Of a stretch of 41,979 nucleotides of DNA, positions 8,312 through 16,073 are shown piece by piece. Made by a program: the position numbers and the translations under genes. The notes beneath the pieces were generated by a model. That model saw only the letters and a list, made by a program, of their open reading frames with translations. It did no database searches and was not told the origin of the DNA. This DNA comes from Desulfobacterales bacterium (GTDB taxonomy: Bacteria > Desulfobacterota > Desulfobacteria > Desulfobacterales > Desulfosalsimonadaceae). Where the stretch lies: the NCBI GenBank assembly GCA_018335195.1, contig JAGXKN010000029.1, forward strand, positions 1 to 41,979. The letters run 5' to 3'. Position 1 is the first letter of the stretch, and every line of letters begins with the position of its first letter.

Positions 8312-8455
8312 TCGTGTCCGTTCAGAAACGGGATAATTTGTTCAAGTTCAAGGAAGGCGAAAATTCTAACCGCAGGAATACTTTCGTATTTTGAGGATTC
8401 GAATTTGAGCCTGACGCCGAAATCGGGCAAATTCGCCATTTCTAAACGGACACGA
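8312..8455. repeat. Repeat A copy 2: ~144-bp element with 17-bp terminal inverted repeats
   Basis: The left end TCGTGTCCGTTCAGAAA (8312-8328) pairs with 8439-8455 with one G-U-type mismatch. The interior closely matches copy 1 at 6197-6339, with scattered substitutions and a changed loop (TTTC for TCAAA) in the internal hairpin. The ends differ from copy 1 at three positions, and most of these changes are matched on both arms. It abuts the cobalamin riboswitch, whose promoter I could not identify. Confidence 0.85.
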
Positions 8456-8456
8456 C

Positions 8457-8645
8457 AAGGTGTTTTTCACAAACGGAACACGGTGCAAAACCGTGACGCA
8501 CCCGGCGCTGTAAGCCGGAAATGCCGATGCACAAACAGGGTGTTGCCCCGGAAAGCCACTGCCGGTTTTCAAGCCGGCGGGAAGGCAAGCCTCGGCTGAA
8601 ATCCGGCAAGTCAGAAGACGTGTGAGAAACGCGGCTTGCGGAATC
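8457..8645 (+). promoter_or_regulatory. Cobalamin riboswitch
   Basis: The AdoCbl riboswitch core is recognisable. GGTGCAAAACCGTGACGCACC and CGGCGCTGTAAGCCGG are followed by the B12-box region AAAGCCACTGCCGG. Then come the CAAGCCGGCGGGAAGGC hairpin and AAGTCAGAAGAC. It precedes an intrinsic terminator and cobT on the same strand, so cobalamin probably ends transcription before cobT. Boundaries are approximate. Confidence 0.9.
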
Positions 8646-8652
8646 TGATGGC

Positions 8653-8702
8653 AAAGGGTTCCGACGGGAGGAGAAATCCTCCGGTCGGAACCCTTTTTTT
8701 TT
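8653..8702 (+). terminator. Intrinsic terminator of the cobalamin riboswitch
   Basis: AAAGGGTTCCGAC pairs with GTCGGAACCCTTT through an extended inner stem (GGAGGA with TCCTCC), followed by a run of T ending at 8702. It is the expression platform of the riboswitch. Confidence 0.88.
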
Positions 8703-8704
8703 GA

Positions 8705-8904
8705 ACCGAAATTGAGCGATTTTCAAGTTTGCCGGATATACAAGGAAGATGCAGGCTCGCTATAGTGGGCTATGCGAGGCTGCATCTGACGCAGTAGAGA
8801 CGGTAAAATTGGAAATCCCGGAGGGTTTCAGATTTTTAAAATAGAAATGAATATTATCCTTTAAAATAAATTGCTTTTAAAAATCTGAAACGCTCAATTT
8901 AGGT
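8705..8904 (+). mobile_element. 200-bp MITE, copy 1, upstream of cobT
   Basis: A non-coding 200-bp element, about 95% identical to 27040-27239. Its right end CGCTCAATTTAGGT is the inverse of the left ACCGAAATTGAGCG with one mismatch. The flanks repeat TGA (8702-8704 and 8905-8907), a 3-bp target duplication. Inside are a 17-bp perfect inverted repeat (8825-8841 with 8875-8891) and a hairpin around GATGCAGGCTCGC. It separates the riboswitch terminator from the cobT ribosome site. No transposase for it lies in the window. Confidence 0.85.
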
Positions 8905-8930
8905 TGAACTTTCTGATAAAGGAGGAATTC

Positions 8931-9992
8931 ATGGAACTGCATGAAGCAATCAAAAAGATCACCCCGCCGGATGCCGAATTCGAGCAAAAGGCCGCCCGGC
9001 GCCTGGACGAACAGGCCCGGCCCGACGGCAGCCTCGGCATGCTGGAGGACAACGCCCGGCGCCTGGCAGGCATTGCAAAAACCCTGGACGTACATCTGGC
9101 GCACAAGGTCATTGTTACCTGCGCCGGAGACCACGGCGTGGTGGCGGAAGGCGTCAGCCTGTTTCCGCAGGAAGTCACCGCGCAGATGGTATACAGCTTT
9201 GTGGACGGGGGCGCTTCCATTAATGTGCTGGCCCGCCACGCCGGGGCGGAAGTGCGCGCCGCAGACCTGGGGGTCAGCCATGATTTTGAAAAGGAACTGC
9301 AGATATTTCACAAAAAAATCGATAAAGGCACCGGCAATATCCGGCGGGAACCGGCCATGACACGCGATCAGGCGGTTCTGGCAGTTGAAGCCGGCATATC
9401 CATGGTGGAGGAACTCGCCGCCGGGCAGCGCGTGGATATGCTCGGCACCGGAGATATGGGCATCGGCAACACCACGCCGTCTGCTGCGATGCTTGCCGCC
9501 TTTTCCGGCATGGACCCGTCAAAACTGGCGGGCCGCGGCACCGGTTTGGATGACGCCGCCCTCGTTCACAAGATCCGCGTTATCAAGGACGCCCTGGCGC
9601 TTCACCAGCCCGATCCGAACGATCCCGTGGACGTGCTGGCGAAAGTGGGCGGCTTTGAGATCGGAGGGCTTGCCGGACTGGTTATCGGCGCTTCGGCATG
9701 CGGCATTCCAGTGGTCTGCGACGGCCTGATCGCCACGGCCGGCGCCCTGATCGCATGCGAACTGGCGCCTGCGGCAAAATCCTACCTGTTTACCAGCCAC
9801 AACTCCGTGGAGGCCGGACACCGCTTCATGATCGATCGGCTGGGCATTGCCCCGCTTCTCGATCTGAAACTTCGGCTCGGCGAAGGCACGGGCGCCGCCC
9901 TTGCCATGGAGATCCTGGATGCCGCCACCCGGGTGCTGGCAGAGATCCGGACTTTTGAAGAAGTCCGGATCAGAAATGCCCGGCAGGAATAA
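8931..9992 (+). CDS. cobT: Nicotinate-nucleotide--dimethylbenzimidazole phosphoribosyltransferase (CobT)
   Basis: 353-residue CobT, the standard length. It transfers phosphoribose from nicotinate mononucleotide to the lower-ligand base (dimethylbenzimidazole or a related base), giving the alpha-ribazole phosphate used by CobS. Signatures are TRPDG-like ARPDGSLGML, CAGDHGVVAEGVS, GTGDMGIGNTTPSAAM and the C-terminal LRLGEGTGAALAM, which carries the catalytic glutamate. The ATG at 8931 follows a GGAGGAATTC ribosome site; an upstream in-frame ATG at 8904 overlaps the MITE end and is unlikely. The gene is read from the cobalamin riboswitch, across the 200-bp MITE. No other corrin biosynthesis gene is adjacent, so the local set (cobS, cbiR, cobT) points to lower-ligand assembly or exchange. 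Confidence 0.95.
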   Translation: MELHEAIKKITPPDAEFEQKAARRLDEQARPDGSLGMLEDNARRLAGIAKTLDVHLAHKVIVTCAGDHGVVAEGVSLFPQEVTAQMVYSFVDGGASINVLARHAGAEVRAADLGVSHDFEKELQIFHKKIDKGTGNIRREPAMTRDQAVLAVEAGISMVEELAAGQRVDMLGTGDMGIGNTTPSAAMLAAFSGMDPSKLAGRGTGLDDAALVHKIRVIKDALALHQPDPNDPVDVLAKVGGFEIGGLAGLVIGASACGIPVVCDGLIATAGALIACELAPAAKSYLFTSHNSVEAGHRFMIDRLGIAPLLDLKLRLGEGTGAALAMEILDAATRVLAEIRTFEEVRIRNARQE

Positions 9993-10059
9993 ACCGCAAA
10001 CACGGATGAAAACCAGGAACGCTTTTTCCCGCCTTTATCCGAAACCGGCTGAAATAAAC

Positions 10060-10088
10060 TTGACAAACGAAATTTTTCCTAATAAATA
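10060..10088 (+). promoter_or_regulatory. Sigma-70 promoter of sat
   Basis: TTGACA (10060-10065) and TAAATA (10083-10088) are 17 nt apart. Predicted start near 10095 gives a leader of about 109 nt. The hexamers match those before aprB exactly. Confidence 0.65.
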
Positions 10089-10203
10089 AACCTTTTAAAT
10101 TTTTAATGGATTGCCGTCTTTACCGGGTTTTCATCAATGTGATTGAAGATAGCCGTTTTATAGTTGATTCGTAAAGGTAAACGTCAAACAAAGGAGATTC
10201 AAT

Positions 10204-11457
10204 ATGGCCGAAATTGGACACGGCGGAAAAGAAATCAAGGAAAGAATCTTTCAGCCAAGCGAAGCCAAGGAAAAGATCAAGGGGCTGACCGAAATCCCCG
10301 TGCGCAAGCAGATCGCAAATGAAATCATCGACTTGGCCTATGGGTTCTTCTCCCCCCTGGAAGGCTTCATGGGTAAGGCGGATGTCGACGGCGTAGTCAA
10401 AAATATGCGCCTGGCAGACGGCACAATCTGGCCGATTCCCATCCTGTTCGATCTTTCAGAAAAGGAAGTGGCGGATTACGGCGTGGAAGCCGGCAAATCC
10501 GTTGTCCTGACCTACCAGGGCAACCCCATGGCCCTTTTTGAGGTCAATGAGGTATTTGAATACGACAAGGCAGCCATGTGTAAATCGGTTTTCGGCACGG
10601 ACGAGGAAAAGCATCCCGGCTGCAAGAGAACCTACGAGTACAAGGACAAGTTCATCGGCGGGAAGATCACCCTGGTCAAAGAGCCCAAGATCAACGAGCC
10701 TTTTGGCCCGTATTTCCTGCCTCCGCTGAAAATGCGGCAAACGATCAAGGAAAGGGGCTGGAGCCGCACCGTGGCCCACCAGACCCGCAACGTTCCGCAT
10801 ACCGGCCATGAATGGCTGATGAAAGGAGCATTCTTCCAGGCCTACGCAGACCTTCCCATTGAAAAGCCCGAGGTTGGCGTGGTGGTCAACGCCATTATCG
10901 GCGAAAAACGCGTCAAGGACTACATTGATGAAGCCATCGTGCTTTGCCAGGACGAACTGGAAAAGGCCGGCTATTTCGGCCCGCACAATCATCTTACAAG
11001 CCTGACCTTCTGGGATATGCGCTATGCAGGCCCCAAGGAAGCCATTTTTCATGCGATCCTGAGGACCAATCTGGGCATCACCCATCATATGTACGGCCGG
11101 GACCATGCCGGCGTCGGCGACTACTACGGCGCTTATGAAGCTCATCACCTGCTCGACAGCGTCGGCGACGAACTTGACATCACACCGGTCTACTCCATGA
11201 ACTGGCTGTACTGCCCGGTGTGTGCAGAAATTACCAGTGAAGGCCTCTGCAACCACGGTGACCAGCAGCAGAAGTTCAGCGGCACACTGATCCGCAGCAT
11301 TGTCACAGACGGCGTCAAACCGCCCCGCCTGATCATCCGGCCCGAAGTCTTTGACCAGATCATGGAATGCTCTGATAAATACGGACAGGGTTCTCCCTTT
11401 GTAACAGAAGAATACCTGGAGAAGAGATCCCCGGTCTTTGATATTGAACCCTTATAA
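10204..11457 (+). CDS. sat: Sulfate adenylyltransferase (ATP sulfurylase)
   Basis: 417-residue dissimilatory ATP sulfurylase, which activates sulfate with ATP to give APS and pyrophosphate, the first step of sulfate respiration. The nucleotide-binding motifs are complete: QTRN at 193-196, HTGH at 199-202, and GRDHAGVGDYYG near residue 300. Cysteines near the C-terminus (CPVCAEITSEGLCNH) match the zinc site found in bacterial dissimilatory Sat. There is no APS kinase domain, as expected for a respiratory enzyme. A strong AAAGGAG site precedes the ATG. The gene is on the opposite strand from aprBA and qmoABC, 10 kb away, but shares the same promoter hexamers. Confidence 0.97.
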   Translation: MAEIGHGGKEIKERIFQPSEAKEKIKGLTEIPVRKQIANEIIDLAYGFFSPLEGFMGKADVDGVVKNMRLADGTIWPIPILFDLSEKEVADYGVEAGKSVVLTYQGNPMALFEVNEVFEYDKAAMCKSVFGTDEEKHPGCKRTYEYKDKFIGGKITLVKEPKINEPFGPYFLPPLKMRQTIKERGWSRTVAHQTRNVPHTGHEWLMKGAFFQAYADLPIEKPEVGVVVNAIIGEKRVKDYIDEAIVLCQDELEKAGYFGPHNHLTSLTFWDMRYAGPKEAIFHAILRTNLGITHHMYGRDHAGVGDYYGAYEAHHLLDSVGDELDITPVYSMNWLYCPVCAEITSEGLCNHGDQQQKFSGTLIRSIVTDGVKPPRLIIRPEVFDQIMECSDKYGQGSPFVTEEYLEKRSPVFDIEPL

Positions 11458-11480
11458 AAACAGCTACAGGAGGTCATCAC

Positions 11481-11774
11481 ATGGCAGGGAAAAATCCCAT
11501 TTATATCTGGATAAATGAAGAACGCTACGCCGAACTGGAAAAAGCCGGCTTGGCCGACTATACCGAGGAAAGACTGGCGGGCCTCAAGGTTCTGGTGGTT
11601 TACGCCGACGACGAACAGGCCAAGCGCTGCGTCAATGAATTCGGCGCCAAGCACGACACGTCAACGACCGGCAGCATTGAGCTGCTTCCTGCTAACGTCA
11701 AGCACAAGATCTACGAAAAGGTTGTTGAAAAACGGAGCCTCGACGTAGTGGGCGATGCGCTGGCAGAGGTCTGA
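11481..11774 (+). CDS. Small conserved-looking protein encoded after sat
   Basis: 97-residue protein I do not recognise. A strong ACAGGAGG ribosome site and a 23-nt gap after sat, with a terminator only after this gene, indicate a two-gene operon. The protein is charged and soluble, with no cysteine cluster (one Cys, in AKRCVNEFG) and no signal peptide or membrane helix. It has an alpha/beta look: KVLVVYADDEQAKRCV could be a strand-helix unit, and the C-terminus KHKIYEKVVEKRSLDVV a helix. A role with Sat, for example in regulation or assembly, is only suggested by linkage. Confidence 0.75.
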   Translation: MAGKNPIYIWINEERYAELEKAGLADYTEERLAGLKVLVVYADDEQAKRCVNEFGAKHDTSTTGSIELLPANVKHKIYEKVVEKRSLDVVGDALAEV

Positions 11775-11879
11775 ATTTCAACGAACAGGCGACAAAACTA
11801 TATAGGGCCTGCACAAGGGGAATCTTACAAAAATGATCCCGTGCACACCGCATATTGAACAAAACCTTGCCTAAGGCGA

Positions 11880-11913
11880 AAAAGGGGGCTTTGAACAAAA
11901 GCCCCCTTTTTTT
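11880..11913 (+). terminator. Intrinsic terminator of the sat operon
   Basis: AAAAGGGGGCTTT and AAAGCCCCCTTTT form a stem around a short loop, followed by T residues. It lies about 105 nt after the small gene's stop. A 15-nt palindrome (ATCCGCC-C-GGCGGAT, 11915-11929) follows directly. Confidence 0.88.
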
Positions 11914-11978
11914 CATCCGCCCGGCGGATACATGCCTGCCCGTTTGTTCTTTTTACCGAAAAAAACGGTCGAATCTCC

Positions 11979-12806
11979 ATGACCCGGATTTTTGATACCG
12001 ACAAAAGCCGCATCCTGGATCGTGTCCAGGTCAACATTCCGTTTACCTGGCTGATGGACGAGCAGGCCGGCTGGATGGACGTGTTTATTGAAAGCCGTAT
12101 CAACCCGGAAATCGGGTTGGACGCCGAGGCCCTGGATCAATACCGGCAATCCGATTTTGCCGCCGCGGCCCGGCGGTTTCATTTAGCCGGCCGCACCGTC
12201 ACCATCCACGGCCCTTTCCTGGACCTTTCCCCCGGATCCCCGGATACCGAGATCCGGGCGGTCACCCGGCACCGGCTCTCCCAGATGATCAAAGCAGCAG
12301 ACGTGTTCTCCCCGCAAACCATTGTCTGCCACGCTGCCTATGACGCGGCCAGATACGGCTTTGTCCGGGAAACCTGGTATGAAAGAGCAGCGGAGATATG
12401 GAAGTGGGCCGGCAGCGTGCTTGCTGAAAAAGGCATCCGGCTGATGCTGGAAAACGTCTATGAAACCGATCCGGAAGAAATCGGCCGCGTGCTTGAACAG
12501 GTCGAGGAGAAAAACACCGGGTGCTGCCTGGATGTCGGCCATCTGTTTGTCTTCAGCCGCATTCCGCTTTACACTTGGCTCGAAAAACTTTCCCCGTATA
12601 TCGGACAGATCCACCTGCACGACAACCAGGGCAAAAAAGACGACCACATGGGCATGGGCGAAGGGAAAATCGATTTTGCCCCCCTGTTTGGCTGGCTCCG
12701 CAGTCTTTCGCAAATGCCGGTCATAACTCTGGAGCCCCACAACCAGGACGCCCTGGTCACAAGCATTTCGTTTCTCGAAAAACAGGACTTCCCGCCGGAA
12801 AGCTGA
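11979..12806 (+). CDS. Sugar phosphate isomerase/epimerase-family TIM-barrel protein
   Basis: 275-residue AP endonuclease 2-type TIM barrel. TVTIHGPFLDLSPGS, TIVCHAAYD, RLMLENVYE, CLDVGHLFVFS, GQIHLHDNQGKKDDHMGMGEG and ITLEPHNQD carry the His, Glu and Asp metal ligands in the usual order. The LHDN...DDHMGMGEGKIDF segment resembles endonuclease IV-like isomerases. It is related in fold to the CbiR-like protein at 7379 but clearly a different family. The substrate is unknown. It stands alone between the sat terminator and a convergent gene 20 bp away. The start ATG has no strong ribosome site. Confidence 0.82.
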   Translation: MTRIFDTDKSRILDRVQVNIPFTWLMDEQAGWMDVFIESRINPEIGLDAEALDQYRQSDFAAAARRFHLAGRTVTIHGPFLDLSPGSPDTEIRAVTRHRLSQMIKAADVFSPQTIVCHAAYDAARYGFVRETWYERAAEIWKWAGSVLAEKGIRLMLENVYETDPEEIGRVLEQVEEKNTGCCLDVGHLFVFSRIPLYTWLEKLSPYIGQIHLHDNQGKKDDHMGMGEGKIDFAPLFGWLRSLSQMPVITLEPHNQDALVTSISFLEKQDFPPES

Positions 12807-12825
12807 TGCGGGCCGCAATGAAGGG

Positions 12826-14319
12826 TTACTTTTTAATTCCGTAGCGGGAAATCAACCGCGAAAGATAGGTACGCTGAATACCCATTTCCCGGGCTGCCTG
12901 GCTCTGGTTGCCCCCGGTATTTCTGATGTTGGCCTCGATGAACTTCTTTTTGAACTCATGGACCGCTTCCTGAAGCGTTTTGCCCACCGGCATCTCGCTA
13001 AAGGCGGAATCCGGAGAATAAAGGATCGGCAGATCCTCCGGATCGATCTGCTTTCCCCGGCCCATGACCACCGCACGTTCCAGGGCGTTCTGCAGCTCCC
13101 GGACATTGCCCGGCCAATCATAGCTCATCATCTTTTCCAGGGCTGCATCTGATATCTCCAGGGAGGCATATCCCTTTTCCCGCTTAAACATTTCCACGAA
13201 ATGCCTTGCCAGCAGGGGAATGTCTGACTTTCTCTCCCGCAGTGCGGGCATATGGATTTCCACCACATTGAGCCGGTAATACAGGTCCTCCCGGAACCTG
13301 CCGTATTTCACCTCATCGGCGATGTTCCGGTTGGTTGCGGCGATCACCCGGATATCCACGTTCATCGGCGTATTGCTTCCGAGCCGGTAAAAAATCCCGT
13401 CCTGCAGCACGCGCAACAGTTTGGCCTGCATGGATCCGCTCATCTCAGCAATTTCATCAAGGAATATGGTCCCCTGGTCGGCCATCTCAAACTTGCCGAC
13501 TTTTGCCCCGGTTGCACCCGTAAAGGCTCCTTTTTCGTGCCCGAAAAGCTCGGCTTCCAGCAATGTTTCCGGAAAGGCGGCGCAATTCAGCGTCACCAGG
13601 TGCCGATCGGCCCGGGAACTGGCCTGGTGGATCAGCCGGGCCAACAGTTCTTTGCCTGTGCCGCTTTCCCCGAGAATCAGGGTGCTGGCCATGGAATTGG
13701 CTACCTGCAGGGCATCGGACACCACCCGTTCGATCGCCTCACTGTTTCCGACGATTTCATGACTGAGATTGAGTTCCTGCTTCAGCCCGCGGTTTTCCAG
13801 GTCAACCAACCGGAACTTCTGCGCATTCTCAATGGCCACGGCCGCAAGCTCGGCAAAAACGGAAATCAGTTCAAGATCGCTTTCCTGGAAGCTTTCGCCG
13901 CCCTCCTTGTTGACAAACTCCACCACGCCGATGACCTTGTACCCGACCTTTAACGGCACGCAGGCAATCGAATAGGTCTTAAAACCGATCTGTTCGCTGA
14001 TCTGCCGGTACCACCGCCTGTCCCGGGATACATCAGGGATCAACAAAGGCTCTCCCTGCTGGGCCACGTACCCGGCAATGCCCTCCCCGACATTCAGCGA
14101 AAACTGCTTGACCTCTTTTTTTTTCGCCCCTGTGGCAACCCTGAAATGAAGTTTCTGCGTATTGGACTCCACAAGCAGCAAGGAGCTCGCCTTGGCGCGC
14201 ATCATTCGGGCTCCGGATTCCAGGATCATCTCGAGCAAACGGTTCAGATCGTCCTCCGGCGAGGAACCGGAATCCGCCTTTTTCTTTTCCCCGCCTTTTT
14301 TGGGATTGCGCTCTTTCAT
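12826..14319 (-). CDS. GAF-domain sigma-54-dependent transcriptional activator
   Basis: Bacterial enhancer-binding protein of 497 residues. A GAF sensor domain (about 30-170) is followed by the AAA+ domain, with Walker A GESGTGKE at 217-224, the sigma-54 contact loop GAFTGA at 264-269, Walker B TIFLDEI at 284-290 and WPGNVREL at 402-409. A Fis-type helix-turn-helix lies at about 460-495 (NQSQAAREMG). The architecture resembles NifA and NorR-like activators. The ligand of the GAF domain is unknown, and there is no cysteine cluster. It shows that the organism uses sigma-54, which matters for the promoter candidate at 29043. Its start overlaps the stop of the preceding RNase H-like gene (ATGA), so the two are translationally coupled. 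Confidence 0.93.
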   Translation of the reverse strand: MKERNPKKGGEKKKADSGSSPEDDLNRLLEMILESGARMMRAKASSLLLVESNTQKLHFRVATGAKKKEVKQFSLNVGEGIAGYVAQQGEPLLIPDVSRDRRWYRQISEQIGFKTYSIACVPLKVGYKVIGVVEFVNKEGGESFQESDLELISVFAELAAVAIENAQKFRLVDLENRGLKQELNLSHEIVGNSEAIERVVSDALQVANSMASTLILGESGTGKELLARLIHQASSRADRHLVTLNCAAFPETLLEAELFGHEKGAFTGATGAKVGKFEMADQGTIFLDEIAEMSGSMQAKLLRVLQDGIFYRLGSNTPMNVDIRVIAATNRNIADEVKYGRFREDLYYRLNVVEIHMPALRERKSDIPLLARHFVEMFKREKGYASLEISDAALEKMMSYDWPGNVRELQNALERAVVMGRGKQIDPEDLPILYSPDSAFSEMPVGKTLQEAVHEFKKKFIEANIRNTGGNQSQAAREMGIQRTYLSRLISRYGIKK

Positions 14320-15146
14320 AAGAATCTCTTGATGTGGTGGATCACTTCGGCATGGGGTGCCATCGGGACAATGGGCCGGGACGGCGCGGGCAGCGAAAAC
14401 CTGGGTGCAAACGGCGTTTGGGCCAGTTTGCGGTTATAGGCGGCATGCATCAGATACTCGAGATTGACCACATCCTCGATGTTATAGGCCAGCAATGTCT
14501 CAAGCACCCGCGGATCGCCGCATTTTTCATATTCATGCCACAAAAGAACAGCGAAATAGCCGTTCACACCATCAAGGGCATCTCTGGAGAGCCCGAACTG
14601 CTTTTCGCACCCCTTTAAACCGCCGCTGTAGCCGAGGCTTCTGAGCACGTAGCGCAGGTCCACGTGCCCGTGGCGCAGACGGATATTAAAAAACCGCTCG
14701 ATAAACGGCAGATCAAAACTTTTGCCGTTGTAGGTCACCAGCAGGTCATACTGCCGGATATCCTCGACAAATTGTGCCAGGTTCCGGCCGTAGACGTAAT
14801 ACCGGATATCTCTGCCGTCATACAGGGCAATGGTGGTAATCCTGTGCGCGTCGCGGCTCATGCCGGTGGTTTCAATATCAATATACGCGGTGCGGTCTCG
14901 GAAGTCGGCAAACAGGCGCCATTGTTGATCAGACGGCAGGCGGTCGGCAAAATATCGGGGGAGGCGCTTTTCCAGTGCGTGTTGAGAATCTGTCAGTTCC
15001 TGCCGGATACGGGAGATTTTATCCGGGCTGAGCGGTAAATACGGGGCGGCTGAAAAATCCGGCCAGGTCTGAATGCCCGCCTCCCAGAGCCGGTCTTCGG
15101 TCTTTTGACCGATGCCGTTGACATGACAGAAAGTATTTTGCAGCAT
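14316..15146 (-). CDS. Ribonuclease H-like exonuclease domain protein (YprB type)
   Basis: 276-residue protein. Residues 1-40 look like a helix-hairpin-helix segment (HVNGIGQKTEDRLWEAGI). The DEDD-type RNase H-like exonuclease fold follows: D90 and E92 in YIDIETTG, TYNGKSFDLPFI at 138-149, a mid-domain DLRYVLR, and the final acidic motif YNIEDVVNL. By family it should act as a 3'-5' exonuclease on DNA or RNA. It is coupled by an ATGA overlap to the sigma-54 activator gene. Upstream is an AT-rich region containing the palindrome TTGTATACAA (15183-15192), a possible promoter or operator. Confidence 0.85.
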   Translation of the reverse strand: MLQNTFCHVNGIGQKTEDRLWEAGIQTWPDFSAAPYLPLSPDKISRIRQELTDSQHALEKRLPRYFADRLPSDQQWRLFADFRDRTAYIDIETTGMSRDAHRITTIALYDGRDIRYYVYGRNLAQFVEDIRQYDLLVTYNGKSFDLPFIERFFNIRLRHGHVDLRYVLRSLGYSGGLKGCEKQFGLSRDALDGVNGYFAVLLWHEYEKCGDPRVLETLLAYNIEDVVNLEYLMHAAYNRKLAQTPFAPRFSLPAPSRPIVPMAPHAEVIHHIKRFL

Positions 15147-15226
15147 TTATGGATTTCTGCCTTTTGCATTTTTTTATACAGATTGTATACAAATATACCC
15201 GTATTAAAAATAAAATCAATCCGATT

Positions 15227-15880
15227 CTATCCAAAAACGTTTTGAAAACCGATCATTCCGGGCTGCATAGCATTTTCCAGATATTTTCGCTGACGCTCAA
15301 ATTCCTCGTCAGTATCAGCAGGGCCGAAACGGATCATTTCGCCGTAACGGATCGTCACCTTGGTAAACGGCTTCGGCAGTTGAAACCGGTCCCAGGAGTT
15401 AAGATACCAGGCCTTGTCGGCAATCACATATACAGGCACTATTGCGGCACCTGCGCCGTGGGTCATAGAGATCGCCCCTTTTTTGACAACTCCTGCCGGC
15501 CCCCGCGGGCCGTCTAAAATATGGGCAGCAATTCCGGTCGCATGCAGACGCCGAACCATCTGCTGCAACCCTTCTCCTCCGCCCCTGGAGGAAGATGCGC
15601 GCACCACGTGCCAGCCCGTAAGCCCTGCGACTCCGGCAATAATCTCTCCGTCCCGGCTTCGGCTGATCATCAGGCTGGGCCCGTACTTGCGATATCTCCG
15701 GTAATATCGGATCAGTGAGAAAAACTGCTGGTGCCAGACGCAAAGCAGCACCCGGCCGCCGCCGGCAAAATGGGTCAGCCAGGGATTTTCGTTTTCCACC
15801 CGCAGGCGCAGGGTGGCCGAATACATGTGGATAAACCGGTAGAGAAACCAGATAAACACCCGAAAACGGAAATTTTTCAT
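15227..15880 (-). CDS. DUF374-family lysophospholipid acyltransferase-like protein
   Basis: 217-residue protein of the DUF374 type, related to lipid A and lysophospholipid acyltransferases. WHQQFF, ISRSRDGEIIAGV, RASSSRGGGEG, LDGPRGPAGVVKKGAI and AIVPVYV are the family motifs. The N-terminal segment FRFRVFIWFLYRFIHMYS is a likely membrane anchor. The frame is open upstream to 16015, but that part runs through an inverted repeat, so the ATG at 15880 (in FRKMKNFRF) is chosen. It probably acts in envelope lipid synthesis. It is read alone and is not linked to qmo. Confidence 0.82.
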   Translation of the reverse strand: MKNFRFRVFIWFLYRFIHMYSATLRLRVENENPWLTHFAGGGRVLLCVWHQQFFSLIRYYRRYRKYGPSLMISRSRDGEIIAGVAGLTGWHVVRASSSRGGGEGLQQMVRRLHATGIAAHILDGPRGPAGVVKKGAISMTHGAGAAIVPVYVIADKAWYLNSWDRFQLPKPFTKVTIRYGEMIRFGPADTDEEFERQRKYLENAMQPGMIGFQNVFG

Positions 15881-15940
15881 CTTTCTGAAATCCCCTGTAC
15901 GGCAAACGACTGTTTTTTCAGGTCGGGGTTGAAATGATTC

Positions 15941-16009
15941 AAACCACGAAGCCCACGAAAAAAAACGCAAAGGCCGACTGCTTCGTGTTCTTCGTGGGCT
16001 CCGTGGTTT
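15941..16009. repeat. Intergenic inverted repeat (19-bp arms)
   Basis: AAACCACGAAGCCCACGAA (15941-15959) is inverted at 15991-16009 with one mismatch, around a 31-nt spacer. It resembles dispersed intergenic palindromes common in environmental bacterial genomes. It lies between the qmoC terminator and the acyltransferase gene. Confidence 0.7.
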
Positions 16010-16012
16010 ATT

Positions 16013-16051
16013 CAAACGGAAAAAGGGGGCTTGCGCCCCCTCTTTCCGTTT
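16013..16051 (-). terminator. Intrinsic terminator of the qmoABC operon
   Basis: On the minus strand the stem CAAACGGAAAG/AGGGGGC closes on GCAA and is followed by GCCCCCTTTTTTCC. It lies 22 nt after the qmoC stop codon. The outer arms are also symmetric, so it may work in both directions. Confidence 0.8.
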
Positions 16052-16073
16052 GACCTCAGCGCTGCATTATATT

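Noticed and set aside
15183-15192. TTGTATACAA palindrome as an operator
   Set aside because: It is short and lies in AT-rich sequence; no second copy or regulator supports it.
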